Assembly: GCA_002316385.1 (NCBI GenBank) | Contig: DCDL01000065.1 | Location: 97,106 to 112,039, forward strand | DNA length: 14,934 nt | Source of the DNA: Clostridium sp. UBA1056 | Lineage (GTDB): Bacteria; Bacillota; Clostridia; Clostridiales; Clostridiaceae | Reading direction: 5' to 3' | Shown: positions 13,781-14,934 of the stretch, one piece after another | How the letters are laid out: each line of letters starts with the position of its first letter | Position numbering within the stretch: the stretch's first letter is position 1 | Translations under genes and position numbers: made by a program | Notes under the pieces: model-generated | What the model was told of the DNA's origin: nothing | Database searches by the model: none | The model's input: only the letters and a program-made list of their open reading frames with translations

Positions 13781-14839
13781 ATGAAAATTTTAAAGAGCGG
13801 TATATTTAAGAAGGATGAGGAGGAAGTTTTTCAATATTCTCTTAAAAATTATAATAATATAGAGGTTAAAATATTAAACTTGGGAGGAATTATTACTGAC
13901 ATTCTCATACCTGATAAACATGGAGCCGTAGAAAATATAGTAGTTAAATGGAAAAATCTAAAGGATTATATTAATGATAATAGCTATAGTGGAGCTATTA
14001 TTGGGAGAACTGCAGGAAGAATTGCGGGTGGCTATATTGATATTTATGAAAAGAGATATGAGCTTACTAAAAACCAAGGAATAAATACTTTACATGGTGG
14101 TATTCATGGATTTAACAGTAAGATTTGGAAAGGTATTATTTTTGAAAATGAAAAAGAAGTTGGAGTAATTCTAGAAGCTAAAAGTAAAGATGGTGAAGAT
14201 GGCTTTCCAGGAAATATAGATATTAAGGTAAAATACACATTAAATGATAAAGATGAATTCTCAATTGAATACTATGGAAAGAGTGATAAAGATACATTGC
14301 TAAATATGACTAATCATAATTACTTTAATTTATCAGGCAACTTAAAAAGAAATATATTAGATGAAGTTTTGACAATAAAAAGTAAAAGTATGGCAACTAT
14401 AAGAGAAGACTCTGCACCAAGTGGAGAAATAATAAATATTTTAGGAACAGCCTTTGATTTTAGCAGACCTAAGAAAGTTGGTGATGATATTAATAATAAT
14501 CATGAACAACTTATTCTAGGATGTGGCTATGATCACCCATGGGTTTTAAGTGATAAAGAAGGTCAGATTGCTTTAAAAGATGAAGTCAGCGGAAGAATCT
14601 TGGAGATATCTACAGATAGAGAAGCAGTAGTCGTATATTCCACTAACTTTCCTGAAAGCAGCAAGGAATTAGAGTGGGGAGGAAATCTAGAAAAACATGG
14701 AGCTATATGCTTTGAAACTCAAAACCTACCTATAGGACCTAAAGGAAGATTTATGGAGAATTCATTAATTAAAAAGGATGAAGAATATAAGGCTAAAACT
14801 ATTTTTAAGTTTAGGATTCATAAGGATAATGAATTTTAA
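13781..14839 (+). CDS. galM: Aldose 1-epimerase (galactose mutarotase)
   Basis: 352 aa, usual for GalM, which interconverts beta- and alpha-galactose so that galactokinase receives its alpha substrate. Key residues are visible: R77 in GRTAGRIAGG, H105 in TLHGG, catalytic acid H179 in TNHNYFNLSG, D251 in GYDHPW, and catalytic base E312 in FETQNLP. There is no signal peptide, so it is cytoplasmic. It is transcribed divergently from galK across 204 bp containing the shared regulatory sites. The ribosome site AAAGGTG (13770-13776) is 4 bases from the ATG, weaker than those of its neighbours. Whether the operator at 13606-13629 also controls galM is unclear, since it lies about 50 bp upstream of the predicted galM promoter. 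No downstream terminator is visible. Confidence 0.96.
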   Translation: MKILKSGIFKKDEEEVFQYSLKNYNNIEVKILNLGGIITDILIPDKHGAVENIVVKWKNLKDYINDNSYSGAIIGRTAGRIAGGYIDIYEKRYELTKNQGINTLHGGIHGFNSKIWKGIIFENEKEVGVILEAKSKDGEDGFPGNIDIKVKYTLNDKDEFSIEYYGKSDKDTLLNMTNHNYFNLSGNLKRNILDEVLTIKSKSMATIREDSAPSGEIINILGTAFDFSRPKKVGDDINNNHEQLILGCGYDHPWVLSDKEGQIALKDEVSGRILEISTDREAVVVYSTNFPESSKELEWGGNLEKHGAICFETQNLPIGPKGRFMENSLIKKDEEYKAKTIFKFRIHKDNEF

Positions 14840-14934
14840 TAAAAATTATAGAGTTAGGCACATGAAAATAAATAATAGACCAAAAATTCGAAGTATATTT
14901 GGCACGAGACAAGGAGTTAAAATCCTGTCATAGT
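14840..14934. other. galM downstream region with hairpin and mini-ORF, cut by window end
   Basis: A hairpin GAC-A-AGGA (14908-14915) with TCCTGTC (14923-14929) and loop GTTAAAA is visible, but no U-tract follows within the window. A 23-codon ATG frame (14862-14933) overlaps it but lacks a convincing ribosome site. I assign no function. Confidence 0.25.

Noticed and set aside
14862..14933. 23-codon ORF after galM
   Set aside because: No convincing ribosome site and it overlaps a hairpin; kept only as part of the description of the downstream region.
1..14934. CRISPR array, insertion sequence, prophage, toxin-antitoxin or defence system
   Set aside because: No regularly spaced repeats, transposase, integrase or recognisable effector was found on either strand.

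Overview
The window looks like chromosomal DNA of a low-GC Clostridium-type Firmicute. The DNA is very AT-rich and codons favour A/T in third position. Most genes have strong GGAGG-type ribosome binding sites. The protein families (class II GalT, a RIC-type hemerythrin protein, a PreP/HypA-like M16C peptidase, a clostridial Crp/Fnr regulator) fit an anaerobic clostridium. I see no tRNA, rRNA, CRISPR array, transposase, phage gene or recognisable defence system.

Layout. (1) Positions 1-2014 hold an unidentified open frame cut by the window start and a minus-strand membrane-anchored LTA-synthase/OpgB-like sulfatase-fold protein. (2) Positions 2015-2482 are gene-poor: inverted repeats, an apparent remnant of a DUF1858-type protein, and two back-to-back hairpins, the second being the ric terminator. 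(3) Positions 2483-4032, minus strand, hold a Crp/Fnr regulator with an N-terminal cysteine cluster followed by a RIC/ScdA di-iron Fe-S repair protein. TGT(A/G)A-N6 half-site sequences lie upstream of each, suggesting a nitrosative/redox stress unit. (4) Positions 4292-6084, plus strand, are a two-gene unit: an HdeD-like (DUF308) membrane protein fused to a probable permuted papain-fold domain, then a MscL channel with a C-terminal zinc ribbon. (5) Positions 6085-6406 contain a candidate structured RNA, a 23-codon ORF with an excellent ribosome site, and an intrinsic terminator ending just before the next gene; this resembles an attenuation leader. (6) Positions 6407-9343 encode a large M16C zinc metallopeptidase. 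(7) Positions 9525-9778 encode a cold-shock protein with its terminator. (8) Positions 9865-14839 are a Leloir galactose locus: minus-strand galK-galT-lacI-type regulator, and divergent galM. A near-perfect LacI-family palindrome lies in the galK promoter region.

How the genes work together. GalM, GalK and GalT convert beta-galactose to alpha-galactose, then to galactose-1-phosphate, then to UDP-galactose and glucose-1-phosphate; galE is not in the window. The co-transcribed LacI-type regulator probably represses its own operon through the operator at 13606-13629. The Crp/Fnr-RIC pair probably senses and repairs iron-sulfur damage. No wholly new system is evident. The least explained parts are the leader region at 6112-6385, the DUF308/papain-like fusion and the gene-poor stretch at 2015-2482.
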